Part shown: positions 10,704-22,500 of the stretch, piece by piece | How the letters are laid out: each line of letters starts with the position of its first letter | How positions within the stretch are numbered: the first letter of the stretch is position 1 | Source of the DNA: Cymbomonas tetramitiformis | Lineage: Eukaryota > Chlorophyta > Pyramimonadophyceae > Pyramimonadales > Pyramimonadaceae | DNA length: 64,000 nucleotides | NCBI GenBank assembly: GCA_001247695.2 | Contig: LGRX02026029.1 | Span: 1-64,000, forward strand | Reading direction: 5' to 3' | Program-made: the position numbers and the translations under genes | Notes under the pieces: model-generated | Told to the model about the DNA's origin: nothing | The model's input: the letters and a program-made list of their open reading frames with translations, nothing else | Databases searched by the model: none

Positions 10704-11105
10704 GCAATGATGATTTCCCTGCTAGGACACAGTGCCAGCACCTAGGTCAATATTTGTTGATAGTCTTAATAACCTATTATCTCAGTGCAGAGTACGCTGA
10801 TGAAACACGTATGGTATATCTTGATATGACAGTTGTAAATAAAGTATATTCTGCAAAAGTATGGGCGACATGCTATACATAATTTATGTTGTTGTGGAAC
10901 CGATGTCATTTATGGGGCGGGTGACATGCCTCCGCTTTCATTGTGATTGCCTGATTCTATTGGTTAGATGAAGTTGAGCGGTGCCACGACGACTAGTGCA
11001 CCATTGAGGTATGCAACCCATTCCCCGCTCTTCCAAATTCATTTTCCCGCTCGACACTTCATCGACGCACCTTTATTCACATCCATCGCAGTTCAATCAA
11101 TTCCA

Positions 11106-11987
11106 ATGACAATACTTGCTACTTTGCGGAAGAAAAATCCAGATGAAAACGTTTGGTTACTGTGGTTCCCTGAAGAGTCCTCGCCCTCAGAATTAGCGCT
11201 CAAGAAATCGATGGAAGAGGACCATAAGATACAATTTCAAATGTAAGCGTGCATGATAATCTGCCTTTACGGATGAAATGTTTTGTACCCAGTTTGCCTG
11301 CACTGCGGGCTTCAAGATCGATCACAACTTGCAACGTGTACCGGCTGCTATCTTGCGAATTACTGCAAAGCCCCCCAAACTTGTCAGAAAGCTGATTACG
11401 CACGGCATAAGTTTTTCTGTCGTTGTGTAAGGGGTCATATGTTAGGACAGCCATATGCAAGATGCCGACCTTTGTTTAAGTACCCGGGGGATACGCGACA
11501 TCCAGCAGAACGGAATTCAATGAGTGCTTGGTCCTATGGGGAATGCCTGCAGTTTCTATACTTTTGGGAAATCCAATGCGTCGCATGTTTTGCAGGAATT
11601 TCAAAGGGTCGCCCCATCGTGAGACAGCAGATATCTGGCGGGCAAATCGTTACCTCGGTACGCATTGAAATGCGGGACGCCACAATTTTCAAAACCCCTC
11701 ACTTTCAGAAGTATACAGCAAGGATGGAGTTTGTATACTCCAAAATATGGAACCCTTGGGGATGCGGATATTCTTATCCATTTTACCGTCTCATTCCGTT
11801 TGGTCGGTTGATGATTTGCATCTGCAAGAAAGGTGCCCGAAAATCATACTTCAGAGGTTGCTTTCATAGTATGATTGACAATGCAGACAAGATAAGTATC
11901 TTCGCAGTCACACCTTCGTTGCAAAGTAATAGTATATATGTATGTGTAGGTACCTTCGATCCGAGCGGACTAGTACCGGGTATCTGA
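11106..11987 (+). CDS. MYND zinc-finger protein, probably two exons
   Basis: Exon 1 (ATG at 11106; an in-frame ATG also exists at 10968) encodes an acidic segment ending near a GTAAGC donor at 11243. Exon 2 starts after CCCAG at 11292 and runs to a TGA at 11985. Exon 2 opens with a MYND-type zinc finger: CLHC, CTGC, then a Cys pair separated by five residues (three is usual), then H-x3-C (HKFFC). MYND fingers bind proline-rich peptides and often sit in transcriptional co-repressors. The remaining 190 residues are not recognised. As read, the splice leaves the reading frame one base off, so either the boundary is different or there is a one-base lesion. Confidence 0.6.
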
Positions 11988-12292
11988 TAGGCTAATAATT
12001 CGGCAGGTCCAAGACTTTCCAAGATCATAAGCTCTATTTCTTGCCTAAAATACTCATTTGCGACAACATAGAGCGACAACATATAGCTTTGTCATTGAGC
12101 AAATTGACTTATCGTTGGAACACCGTTGAATATGATTGTATTCGAACATATTTTGAATGAAATTATTATCGACGTTTCACATTTCCAATGTTGTGACATG
12201 CTATGTTTGTGACATACGGGCCTTCGATCCGACCCACCTGAAAGAGGTCATTTGATAGGCCAACTGAAATCACGACGGCCACACTACTGAGG

Positions 12293-12300
12293 TATTTAAG
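12293..12300 (+). promoter_or_regulatory. TATA-like box (TATTTAAG)
   Basis: GGTATTTAAGC lies 73 bp before the ATG of the 84-codon ORF at 12373. Closely similar words occur before the 13280 ORF (GGTATAAAAGC at 13248) and near 13025 (GGTACAAAAGC), suggesting a shared core promoter in this small cluster. Confidence 0.4.
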
Positions 12301-12372
12301 CACCTACCTTGTCCTCACAGCTCACTTTTCAGGTTGACACTTTACTTTCTTTACCTGCCACCTCATCCAACC

Positions 12373-12627
12373 ATGCCATCCAAGCGAGAATGTATTGTTG
12401 CCTATGTTCTTGGAATGTATGCAACATGCCCTACTGCCCCCAGAATGAGAATGAGGAATTTTGACTATCTTCCTCATGGTATGACTGTTCGAATGTTGTG
12501 GAGGAACTACAATGAATGTTATATGTGCAGGAATGCGGAAGGCAATAAATGCACGTTGGGGTATTTTCGATGTGTGTTTCGAAACGACCTTGCCTTTCGG
12601 TTCAAATTCCGACAGGTTCAGCCGTAA
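12373..12627 (+). CDS. Small cysteine-containing protein, 84 residues
   Basis: ATG at 12373, chosen because it follows the TATA-like box and begins MPS, as does the neighbouring 13280 ORF. The product is basic, with CYMC and two further Cys in the C-terminal half, perhaps a small metal site. It matches no family I know. It is followed at once by two CGTCAACGTTACC-like words and GCAATTGAAACC, which recur after the 13280 ORF. The two genes therefore probably belong to one family or one repeated unit, with the MYND gene upstream sharing the flanking words TTCGATCCGA and TGATAGGC. Confidence 0.4.
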   Translation: MPSKRECIVAYVLGMYATCPTAPRMRMRNFDYLPHGMTVRMLWRNYNECYMCRNAEGNKCTLGYFRCVFRNDLAFRFKFRQVQP

Positions 12628-13249
12628 CGTTACCGTCAACGTTACCGTCAACGTTACCTGTCGCGGCAATTGAAACCACGGCGACTACGAGAATGTTATC
12701 TTGATTCCACTTTGATTTCGAGTACTTAGGATTGCAACCTCCCGAGGGTTAGATTTTCGACTACTTTTCGATAAGAATAGTATACTTAAACATATGTTAA
12801 CAATGTGGTAGAAGTGTATAATGTAATCGCATGTTCATTCGCCAATGGCTTGTGCTTCTTGCCGATATGCTGATGTGCCTGTGTATGGGGTTTTCTGCCT
12901 TGGTTGCGTTTTTATCTTTGATTAAAAAATCGGCGACTAAGTGATTCCGCATGTGCGAGATATACGAATTTGATTGGACCAAAAGTACACTACTCTTGCA
13001 CGGCCCGCGGTCCACTCACGACCAGGTACAAAAGCTCTTGCCCGACCCTTGAAGATTTATTTCCCCTTGTTTCTTCTGACATACGCACCTTCAACCATAC
13101 CTTCAAACATCTGCTATTTACCTTGCAAGCATTGCCATCTGCAGGTATTATAGCTCCACATTTATCCTCACAATATATATATTCGACTTTTGCTATGGGC
13201 GACGCTCGCTTCAACTGCTAATCACCTTGCAAGCATTGTTATCTACAGG

Positions 13250-13257
13250 TATAAAAG
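13250..13257 (+). promoter_or_regulatory. TATA box (TATAAAAG)
   Basis: A canonical TATAAAAG sits 23 bp before the ATG at 13280, implying a very short 5' leader or use of a later start. The 35 bp around it (CCTTGCAAGCATTG, then CTACAGGTAT) duplicate a segment at about 13120-13155. Confidence 0.5.
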
Positions 13258-13279
13258 CCTGTAATATCGTGGCCACGTC

Positions 13280-13684
13280 ATGCCTTCAATTCTACGATTC
13301 GGAGTTTATGGGACACGCGATCTTGATGAAGCCAGTGCAGACGCTATCAATACACATGGAATGGTCCACCAGCGATGTCCTCAATGCAATGTAGACAGCT
13401 GGATGATATGTAAGTTCTTAAACATCCCCTACGAGGACAGACATGTCCGGCAGGACTTGCCGATCGTTTGGTGGCGCTACACCTGGAGAATTCGGAAATA
13501 CATGTTTTTTGACCTTATTGAACCGGAACGTTATCCCGACCAGACCCCAATAGGGAACGAATGGGTCACCCCAAGGACACTGGTCATTCCAGTCGACGTC
13601 ACTTGGGCGCTTATTATCCCGCGGGATCAACGAGAAGAGGCAATCGACCTATATTGCGTGCGATGCAATTGCCTTGACCAATAA
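13280..13684 (+). CDS. Unrecognised 134-residue protein with paired cysteines
   Basis: ATG at 13280 to a TAA at 13682; the stop overlaps an AATAAA. The sequence has CPQC near residue 34 and CVRCNC at the C-terminus, two possible halves of one zinc site, with a Trp/Arg-rich centre (WWRYTWRIRKY). Codon use and residue order look like a real protein rather than a shadow frame. I do not recognise the family. The 3' flank repeats the CGTCAACGTTACC motif found after the 12373 ORF. Confidence 0.5.
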   Translation: MPSILRFGVYGTRDLDEASADAINTHGMVHQRCPQCNVDSWMICKFLNIPYEDRHVRQDLPIVWWRYTWRIRKYMFFDLIEPERYPDQTPIGNEWVTPRTLVIPVDVTWALIIPRDQREEAIDLYCVRCNCLDQ

Positions 13685-13765
13685 AGCTCTGCCATTTAAG
13701 TTCTCCGATAGAGCGTCAACATTGCCGTCAACGTTACCTCGCTATCGAGGGAATTGAAACCTACA

Positions 13766-15282
13766 AGTGCTGCGGTTTCTACAAGTGCCGCAAATAATTA
13801 TGGATTGCCGAATTAGATTCCAATGTATCAGCAATCGAGTAGCCTTAGCACTGTGAAATGAATCGAAATCTCTTGCCTAGAAGACATCATAGACAAATAT
13901 TTGGTGTATATTGATTAAAATTGTATGATGATATAGATTTGTGTATCATATGCTAGTACCCATCTCAGTTGCAACTTGTTTTCTGGGAATTGACGCATCT
14001 GAATATGCACATCCATAAACGTGTACCGTGCATGCCGTCCAAAACTGCACATGGATGTAGCCATATTTGCATACTTGTACATGATATGCATGCATATGAA
14101 CAAAAATGTAACAAAAAAATCTACCGGGACTCGCCGGGTACGAAAGCATCATGCACAAATAAATAATTTGAGTAATATTTTGTAATAAAACTTGCGGGAC
14201 GACTTACGTGTCGCTTACGTGTCGCTTACGTGGCACATTTCAGATGACGTGGCAATAATTTTTAGACGACGAAAATTGTGTCAAAATGAAGGTTTTTAGA
14301 CGATGATCGAGATTCATTTATTCCCAATAGTCTGTTAGTATCGGACCTGCCCCTCCGGTCTGTTGTATAGTGGTACCCGTCAACACCTCGGGAATAGCCG
14401 AAGGTGCCGAACACTCCAATTTCAACACATAGCAAAACGCCAAATTGGCCGAAAGTTGCAAAATTGTGGTCACCTACTCGCGTTGCACTCACGCGCCGCA
14501 TCGGGCTCTCGCTTCGCTCGTCACGCGTAAGATAAACCTTCAGGTTATGGACTACTTTGCCCCCGAAAAACTTATTGTGGAGGGGGGCACTGCCCCCTGT
14601 CGCCAGCGGCGCGCTCCACAATCAAAGGGTGTTTGCCGAGTCCAAAATTGCGACGATCCTGTGGGAGGTGGGGTAACGAAATTAAATGATGTTGCCCCCT
14701 CCTCATCGCCTCAGGTTTGATGTACTGGCCCATCAGGCCTGGTGGGTGTCATTGATACCATTCCTCCGCATTCCTATTGGCTTCCAATGAGTCGTAGGGG
14801 CCCCCATGTGATGGTCAAGGGCATGGGCAGTCCACATCCCAAAAGTTACTCAATAGCGCGTGCACAAGGTGTCTAACTCGTCTGAATCTGCATAGGTGTA
14901 TGCTGCCACGAATACCATCCCTAACCCGATGATTGAGACAAACTAGCTATATGCCAAATCGATAACCTTAGCGCCCACAATGGTCGCCATCCCCTGCTCC
15001 CAACGCACCTCCCAGCAATCACCTCCCCGCTCCCCACCCCTCAAACCCAGCAAAGCGTCCGGCGCAAACGAACGCGGCAATACCAGAGCTAATGGGTGCA
15101 CTCTGGACTCTGAACTTTGACTGTTGACATGCCAACTCGAATTGTAACATTGCATCACACTCCGACACGGAGGCTCGACCGCCCACAATCGCACAGTAAG
15201 AAAAAAGGGAAAATGCGACTCTTCCTAATGGAAACGTGATATCGGGTGCTCAGCATTTACGCATGCCCCCAAAACAGCAATT
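13766..15282. other. No supported gene
   Basis: AT-rich spacer without a convincing gene. It contains three CTTACGTG(T/G)CG-type words near 14205-14230 and a minus-strand frame of 119 codons (14262-14621) that resembles no family. It ends at the inverted repeat that starts near 15283. Confidence 0.5.
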
Positions 15283-15295
15283 AAGGGCCCATATA

Positions 15296-15535
15296 GGGAC
15301 ATGTCCCTATATGTGTCGGACACATATAGGGACACTTCGACCCATAATTATAGGGACACTTCGACCCATAATTTATAGGGACACTTCGACCCATAATTTA
15401 TAGGGACACTTCGACCATATAGGGACACTTCGACCCATATAGGGACACTTTGACACATATAGGGAACCTTTGACACATATAGGGACGGTGGGGACACAAA
15501 TATTTAGGGACACTTCGACCCATATAGGGACAACG
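15296..15535. repeat. Subterminal minisatellite of the outer element
   Basis: About ten copies of an 18-22 bp unit reading ATAGGGACACTTCGACCC. Inverted counterparts lie at 17665-17775 at the other end of the element. Confidence 0.75.
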
Positions 15536-15837
15536 CGGCATACAAGCACGCCGCGGAAGGAATATGCATGAGCTGGATGACTGATCGGCACCTTCTTAGG
15601 CTCGGAGATCGCATATATGCACGTGGCATCCTCAGCATATCTTTTTAAATCGAGTGTCGCCTATAGAATACTAAAATAAAAATCGAATTTTCAAACCAAC
15701 TTAGGCAGGAAAGGGGGTCTTCTCATGATTTTAATTTCCGAGGATATGGATGACCCCACCCCACCCCTCCCCTGGGGGGCTTTTTACATCCATACCCCGG
15801 AAATCAAACTCGTGGGAGGAATCCCCCCACCCCACCC

Positions 15838-15955
15838 TCTCTCTCGCCCCTACCCATCCCCCACCCTCCCCCATCCCCACTCTTCCCCTCTTCCCCTCTT
15901 CCCCTCTTCCTCTTCCCGCCCCCACCCCCGCCCCGCCCCCGCGCCCGCCCTATCC
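15838..15955. repeat. Polypyrimidine C-rich tract
   Basis: About 120 bp made almost only of C and T on the plus strand, with many C runs of 4-6. The complementary strand is G-rich and could form quadruplex or triplex structures. Confidence 0.7.
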
Positions 15956-15980
15956 ACCGAAATTTCTTCTTTTTTGAGGG

Positions 15981-16898
15981 GGGATACGTCTACATCGGGG
16001 GCCGACATTTGATTTTTAATCCACATCGGGGACCGACATTTGATTTAATCCACATCGGGGGCCGACATTCATCCACACATCGGGGCCGACATCTCATTTA
16101 ATCCACATCGGGGGCAGACACTTCATTTTAATCCACATCGGGGGTAGACATCGCATTTTAATCCACATCGAGGGTCGACATTTGATTTTAATCTAAATTG
16201 GGGGCAGACATGCCTAAACACTGCACATCGGGTGTAGACACCTCCTTTCAATCCACATCGGGGGTACACATTTCATAGCATGCGTAGACACGCGCACTGG
16301 TATAATCAATAATGTTACCGAAACACAATTACGCAAATCCAACCGGTAGATATGTAACTAATATTACGACGACCATATCTACCGGTTGGATTTGCGAAAT
16401 AAAATGTGTGTGTGTCAAACGATGAAAGACTGTCTTGTTTGGCGGAATAAAACAGTTTTTCACTGCTGGACGCTAAAAAAATGTAAAATAAAATCGCAAA
16501 TCCAACCGGTAGATATGTTCATCGCAATATGATTTACATATCTACCGGTTGGATTTGGATAATTATGTTTCGTTTACATTATATCCTTACGTTGAATGGA
16601 AATGCATACCCCCGATGTGGATTATAAATGAGATGTCTACACCCGACGATGTAGATTAAAATGCCATGTCGCCCCCCGATGTAGATTAAACAGACATGTC
16701 GACACCTCGTGTAGATTAAAATGAAGTGCCTGCCCCCGATGTAGATTAAAATGAAGTATACCCCGATGTAGATTAAAATGAAGTGTCTGCCCCGATGTAG
16801 ATTAAAATGAGACATCGGCCCCGATGTGGATTAAAATCAAATGTCGGCCCCCGATGTGGATCAAAATCAAATGTCGGCCCCCGATGTAGACCTATCCC
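15981..16898. mobile_element. Nested element whose ends are inverted tandem arrays
   Basis: The left end GGGATACGTCTACATCGGGG and the right end (reverse complement GGGATAGGTCTACATCGGGG) match for about 50 bp. Each end continues as eight to nine tandem copies of a 29-bp unit (ACATCGGGGGCCGACATTTG...) in inverted orientation, so the terminal repeats are themselves minisatellites. No coding capacity; a target duplication was not found. Confidence 0.65.
16327..16560. repeat. Two copies of a 22-bp-arm hairpin
   Basis: GCAAATCCAACCGGTAGATA and its reverse complement flank a loop of about 25 bp at 16327-16400, and again at 16496-16560. Each copy is a perfect or near-perfect cruciform-forming unit in the centre of the nested element. 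Confidence 0.8.
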
Positions 16899-17010
16899 AT
16901 TTTAAAAAAATTGGCTTGTATATTTTCCCCCTAGCATTTTCCCCCGCCGAAGCACATTTCTAAATGCCTAGGGAAACCCGAGCTGTCGAAGATTGCGCCA
17001 TGCCTTTGTA

Positions 17011-17531
17011 CACCCCTGGCATTGTTGTTTTGGTAACTAATTAAATCGAGGGGTGTATTGTCGTTAAAACAACAGAAGCAAAGCACAAAGCTAATTAACT
17101 AATGTTGTCGGCAACATTTTTACAAACAAAGAATAGTTAATGAATGGATTCCAGAGTGTCTCACTCCGAGCTAGCACAAACAAACAAAGCTTAATAGATT
17201 AAATATCATTCCAATATGTTCGAGCATGGCAAACACAAACAATCCAGAATGAATTGAAATTTCTTGGCAAATATTCCTTCCTATTTAGAGCTCGCGAATC
17301 ATCATACCCGAGTGGCACAGTCATGCGTCTAGTTATCATTCTGCGCACGGCCTGCTCCGAATCTACGTGCTGTGGGTTGCTACAGCATATGCGCGGTGAA
17401 GGAGTTCACCACGTGTACCTGCGCGAACAGCTTTATATATTAAATTAAGTCAACCCCTCGATCGTTTGCTATACCCCTAATGCTGTATGACTACCCGAAA
17501 ACCGACTAACAAAACAACAATGCCAGGGGTG
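17011..17531. mobile_element. 521-bp MITE with TA target duplication
   Basis: A perfect 22-bp terminal inverted repeat begins CACCCCTGGCATTGTTGTTT and is flanked on both sides by TA (17009-17010 and 17532-17533). TA duplication is the signature of Tc1/mariner-type or PIF-like insertion. There is no ORF of note inside. It sits within the outer 15.28-17.81 kb element. Confidence 0.75.
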
Positions 17532-17815
17532 TATTTTGGTTCCCGCCGTTCGCATTTTATGTCGGATGAATACCAATTTTAATACACTCTCTGTAAAATT
17601 TAATGCCACGTAGACAATATTCTCACGTGGAACAGTCTAGTCATGTTTTGGAACGATCGAGGCACACATAGGGACAGTGGGGATACATATAGGGAGAGTG
17701 GGGACACATATAGGGACACTTTGACACAATCATGTAGGGACATGGGACACATATAGGGACATGTCCCTATATGTGTCCGACACATCTATGAACATGGCCC
17801 TATATGGGCCCTTTT

Positions 17816-18470
17816 GCCCCAATACACAGTACACTCTACATTGTACATTGTACAGCAGTGCGACGAAGTCTAGTACGGTAAGGGCTAACAGCGTACCGCA
17901 CCAGGCTTCCAGTGGGAGTTACATCTCGCTGCAATTGAAAAGCAACATAGGGAGGAAGAAGCGAAGGCGGACGCTGCTGTTATGAAGGCGAGAGGCTGAC
18001 GTTTTATGTTCGTAAATGGTGTGAGATGTTCGTTGAAACAAATCAGATATCACCAGCGGGGTGGGAATACCATATAAGAAAGACGATCGTCATATGCAGT
18101 CGCATTTCACGGCTTATTCTGTTTGAGCTGGAATGCTTGGATGTAGACGAGGCGGTTTGCCACCTAAGTCATTCGTATTGTTTTGCGATTACGTTTATTT
18201 CTAGCTAGAGAGGCGCGCATCATGTTCTCGACGAGGAACCTATTTCCCCCCCCACCTGCGGAGAAAACCATCAGTCATGGGTTAGCTTGTGTAGAATCGC
18301 GTAGAGGCGCCATAACTCCGCCGTAAGGTTGGGGGATATCGCGGGAAATTCCGTTATTCAGCACTCTTCAGCGTCCTACGTCACGCAGTCGGGAGATCAG
18401 TAGAGATACCGGTTTCGGCATGTCGCTAAAACCATACGACCTTCACCAACACTGCCAATCGTCACCAAAG
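17816..18470. other. No supported gene
   Basis: Spacer between the outer transposon and the tRNA-like sequence. A short frame at 18026-18208 has no recognisable features. Confidence 0.4.
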
Positions 18471-18542
18471 GCCGATGTAGCTCAGTGGATATAGCGCACG
18501 ACTAGTGACAGTGAGGTCCTGGGCTCGATGCCCGGTCTTGGT
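18471..18542 (+). tRNA. tRNA-Thr(AGT)-like sequence, probable pseudogene or SINE head
   Basis: The A-box is TAGCTCAGTGGAT and the B-box is GGCTCGATGCC. The T arm pairs five bases (CTGGG/CCCGG) around a seven-base loop. The acceptor stem pairs mostly through G-U, the D stem has three pairs, and the anticodon stem has two mismatches; the loop would place AGT at the anticodon. RNA polymerase III promoter boxes are intact but the fold is poor, so a tRNA-derived SINE or a decayed tRNA is more likely than a working gene. Confidence 0.35.
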
Positions 18543-19535
18543 AGTTTTACCTGGAGTCGACCATTTCTGATTTCCCGCATATGAGCGGCTGACATGCCTC
18601 ACTAGCTAGGGTGTTGTGCGTCGGTCACTTGTCTGGTGCATATATCCTCTTTTTCTCGCACGATACTGGTGTCCATGACTTATAAAGTCCTCTAGGCGGC
18701 AGTTGAGTTCGTAGACGCATTCCCGGTTGGTAGGCCCTTGTGACGGTAAGATGGTTCAATGTGCTGAATCCTTTGATCCCCAGTGTGGGTGCATAGTGCA
18801 GCCGATCTGCTGTGGCTACATGGTACCAAAAGGAATCCGTCCAAGGATAAGCCACGCACGCACATGTACGCCATACACATACAATAAGTAGCATACTAAA
18901 GCTATTTCCTGACCTAATCCATCATTGCCCTACTTGCTTGAAAGCCAGGTTTGCACGTTGGTGTCTCATGTCATGCCTGAATTGCACAATCGTGGCATGC
19001 CTTGGACAACTCGTCCTCCATGTCCGATCCCAATAGATCACCAATGCAGTTTGCATGCAGTATATCTGCTTACATCAGCATATATGTAACACAAAGAATG
19101 GCATCCGATACGTACATCGGCACATCACCAAAAACATATGCCAGATTATTATCCCCTATCTTGCCTACATTGAAGCTCCTGTCGATGAAGGGGTACCCAA
19201 ACTTTGGGAAATTTTGTTTTAAAATATTTTGGGAACGGGAATATTTCATGGCTAAATGAAACCATTGCCAGCGTATATTGTCCCCATGCGCACAGACACT
19301 CGCGCCATGATTGCACATCCAGTGATATTCAAATCACAAATCTTGTATATCTATCAAACATTCATGCATGTCCATGATGCCTTAAGTCCTATCCTGACCG
19401 GAGGTCTGCCACGACAACACAGATGAATTCATGTTGACTGCTGTGAAGTCACATGTACACGACGGCAGTGCAGCAACGCAATCCCCATGCTATGCCGCCG
19501 CCGCCGCCGCCGCTGTAACCAGGTCTTTGCCATGC
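18543..19535. other. No supported gene
   Basis: No convincing ORF. It contains a short (GCC)n run near 19497-19515. The stop of the octapeptide-repeat gene follows at 19536. Confidence 0.4.
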
Positions 19536-22500
19536 TCACTTTTTAAGAGCAGTGATCATCGCAATCTTGCTCTTCACACGTGACAAGCGCTTCTTAAGCT
19601 CAGAGTTCTTCTTGGACAATTTTTGCTTGTCTTCCAAAGACTTTGCCTCTGCCTCTTCCGCCAGTCGCTTCTTCGCAGCAATTTGCTCAGGGCTCAAGTG
19701 GGTATCTGGCCCCGTGCAGTTGCACACACCTCCTCAGATCATATTCCAAGCACAGCACCTCGAGTCAGTGTGATAGGAAATGAGTCTCTCACCACAGAAA
19801 ACTGGGTACATTACTAAGGGTGCACACAGTGAAGGGTCCAGTTTTACACTCGACGTCCTCTGACCGAATGTGACATGCCACGTCGTCTTCGCAGCGCTTC
19901 CTCCAATGGTAGGAATGCTCAAGACAGCCGGTGGCAGAAATTCAGCCAATTGTGGAGGATTGCAATTTGAGCAAAGGGGGTCCATGCAAAGGGGGTCCAT
20001 GCAGGAGTCAGTTGGACGCTGAGTACGGCTCGCATCCAATGATGGGACGCCCTCTAACTCACGCAGAGCACAGGCGGACCTTCGAGCTTTGAGGTGGCAT
20101 CCATGACGCTCTTTCGGTGAGCCGCAATCTTCTTTGCATTCTCACGCTGCATTGCCAACTTCTCCTCCTCCGCCGCCTATCGACACGCCCTCCCAAGACC
20201 GCGAGGGGGGTTACCACGGGGGGGGGCGGGGCGGGATATGCGCGCTCCGACGCTTTAGGCATGCGAGTGTTACAATCATGTCTCCCAGTTCCCCCAGGTC
20301 CCCTAGGAGGGCGCCACGCCACATTGAGGGCATACGTGCACTATGGCGCTAGAGGCGTGAGAGTGTCGCGTGTCCAGCACGCACCGATTTCATGGCATCG
20401 AACTTCGCCTTGAGAGCGCCACCAGCGCTGCTCGCAGTCTCGGCTGACAGCGCCTCGACTTGTGCTGGAGCCAGCGCAGCCACCTGCACATCGGGAAGGG
20501 GACAAAGGCCCGGTGGTGAGCAAGAGGGTCCGCGTGTGTTGCGTGGCAAGGCTAGGCCGGGGAAGCAGGGGGGACCCTTCCGTTGCTTGGGATGTGGCAT
20601 GGCTCAGCCAATACCTTGTCACTCGAGATGGCCGCCAGCTGCTGCACGGACATCGACCCCATGTGCTCTGTTCCGCGCCGCTCGCGCCCCTCCGTCACCC
20701 CTCCGTCATCCCTCAAATGGTTGAGCACATTCCGTCTGCTGGTGGTGTTAAACAGCAACTCGGTTCAAGACGTGTAGGCTGGCTCGGTCAGGCTCCGCGC
20801 AGAGGCGTCTTCCACACGTGCGTCATCGCTTCACCATCGCACGGGCATGCTGGCATACGGGCGAAGCCGAGAGTGGAATGGGTGATGGGGCAAGACAGAC
20901 CCACGGTTAGCGGCTGCATGGTAGAATGCCGACAGCAGGGCAGGGAGGCTTGTGAGAGTTGAATTAGAGCAGGTCGTACCAACTGGCAAGGCTTGGAGCT
21001 GCCCCGTGGCCATGGCGGCAATCTGCTCAGGGGTGAGCGCTGCCACATGCGCCTCCGTCATTGCCGCCACGAAATCCGTGTTGAGAGCTTGGACCTGCCA
21101 CGGCATCCACCAGTCCGGACGATCCGAAGAATTCAGCATAATCCAAGTATGAACCTCATCGCCAGGGCGGCCGCTCTCAAGCGGAGAGAGTCCTTGAGAG
21201 CAAGATCTTAGATGTGGGCCGTGTGTGGCAATGACGTGTACATTCGCATGGTGGCTTGGAAGGCTCTTAGATGCGGGCCGTAACGCGGCCTGTTCATCTG
21301 TTGCAAAGGATAAAAGTTGAGCACGGGCGTCTCACGTCCAACGTCTAGGGCCCGGGGAGGGGAGGGGAGGGGGAGCACCTGAGAGGCGCTCATGCAAGCG
21401 ATCGAGGCCGGCGTGAGGGATGCAACGTGCGAGGCGGACAAGCTGGCCATGTAGGCCGCCGGCAGCGCCCGCACCTGCACATCCGCCCCTTCTCCCTCGT
21501 CAAGGGGGCAGGTGCGTTTTTGCAGAAGGTAGGGGGGGCTGCGAGGGACCAGCTTACCCGACTGCTGGGTGCACAGTGGCGAAGCACGATTCAGCCTTTA
21601 TCGAACGGACCAGATTCTCCCCCTACTGTGTGCACATCGATTGACTACAATCCAGTTGACAACGTACGGACAAGATTACCCTGCTGCTTGATGCACAATA
21701 GCGGAAAGCAGTTCAACCGCGATCGCAGGGACCAGGCTCCCACCAGTCGAGAGCAATTCAACTGTGCACACACCGACGAATCTACGCTCCCGTGCTCCGC
21801 TCGCATCATACATGCTGGATGATCCACAGAGTGCGGATGGACGACCGAGCCTGGATTGCCATCTTCGGTCCGATGATGTTCCAGTATTATAAATGTCCCA
21901 GTATTATAAATGTCCCAGTATTATAAATGTCCCAGTATTATAAATGTCCCAGTAATATAAATGTCCCAGTATTATAAATATTCCAGTATTATAAATGTCC
22001 CAGTATTATAAATGTCCCAGTAATATAAATATTCCAGTATTATAAATGTCCCAGTAATCATCCGTCCCAGTACACACCGAGCAGAGCTTGAGCGCAGGGC
22101 CGGGGGCACAAAAGGGGGCGCGCCTGTTCGGGGGTGAGATATGCAAGCTGGTCGGGGGTGAGGGCCGCCAGCTGTTCCATGGAGAGCGCTGCAATCAGCT
22201 CTGCTGGGAGGGCTTGCACCTGGAGAACCACCCTCCTGGCATGCCCTCACTCCCCGACCCTCCGTGGCCTTCCCTCCATTTCGGTCCCCATGCACCTGCA
22301 CGCTTGGCCACGCTGGACACCAGTCACTCCACCCAGCCCTCCAGGGACCTGTGTGAATGCACTCGGCAGTGCGCGCCCACCCCCTGTCTCGCCACCTTCC
22401 CCCTGTCTCGCCACCTTCCCTCTGTCCAGAGCGTTCCTCGCCTGCCTCCCCACGAGCCATAAGGCAAACAGGAATAGCAGCTCCCCCTCAACGGCCTCCG

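Larger units (their letters stand above)
12625..13765. repeat. Shared 3' motif after two small genes
   Basis: Tandem CGTCAACGTTACC-like words followed within about 20 bp by (G/C)AATTGAAACC occur at about 12630-12675 and 13712-13761, each just after a small ORF. They may be a common 3' UTR element or a trace of unit duplication. Confidence 0.5.
15283..17813. mobile_element. Outer DNA transposon with long inverted repeats and nested insertions
   Basis: The left end AAGGGCCCATATAGGG and the right end CCCTATATGGGCCCTT form terminal inverted repeats that stay similar for about 50 bp, including an internal palindrome around GTGTCGGACAC. Both ends carry subterminal tandem copies of ATAGGGACACTTCGACCC-like units. 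No transposase is visible, so it is non-autonomous. The target duplication is not clear (at most TT). It contains at least two further inverted-repeat elements. Confidence 0.65.

Noticed and set aside
18471..18542. A working tRNA gene
   Set aside because: The promoter boxes are good, but the anticodon stem has two mismatches and the acceptor stem relies on G-U pairs; kept only as a tRNA-like sequence.
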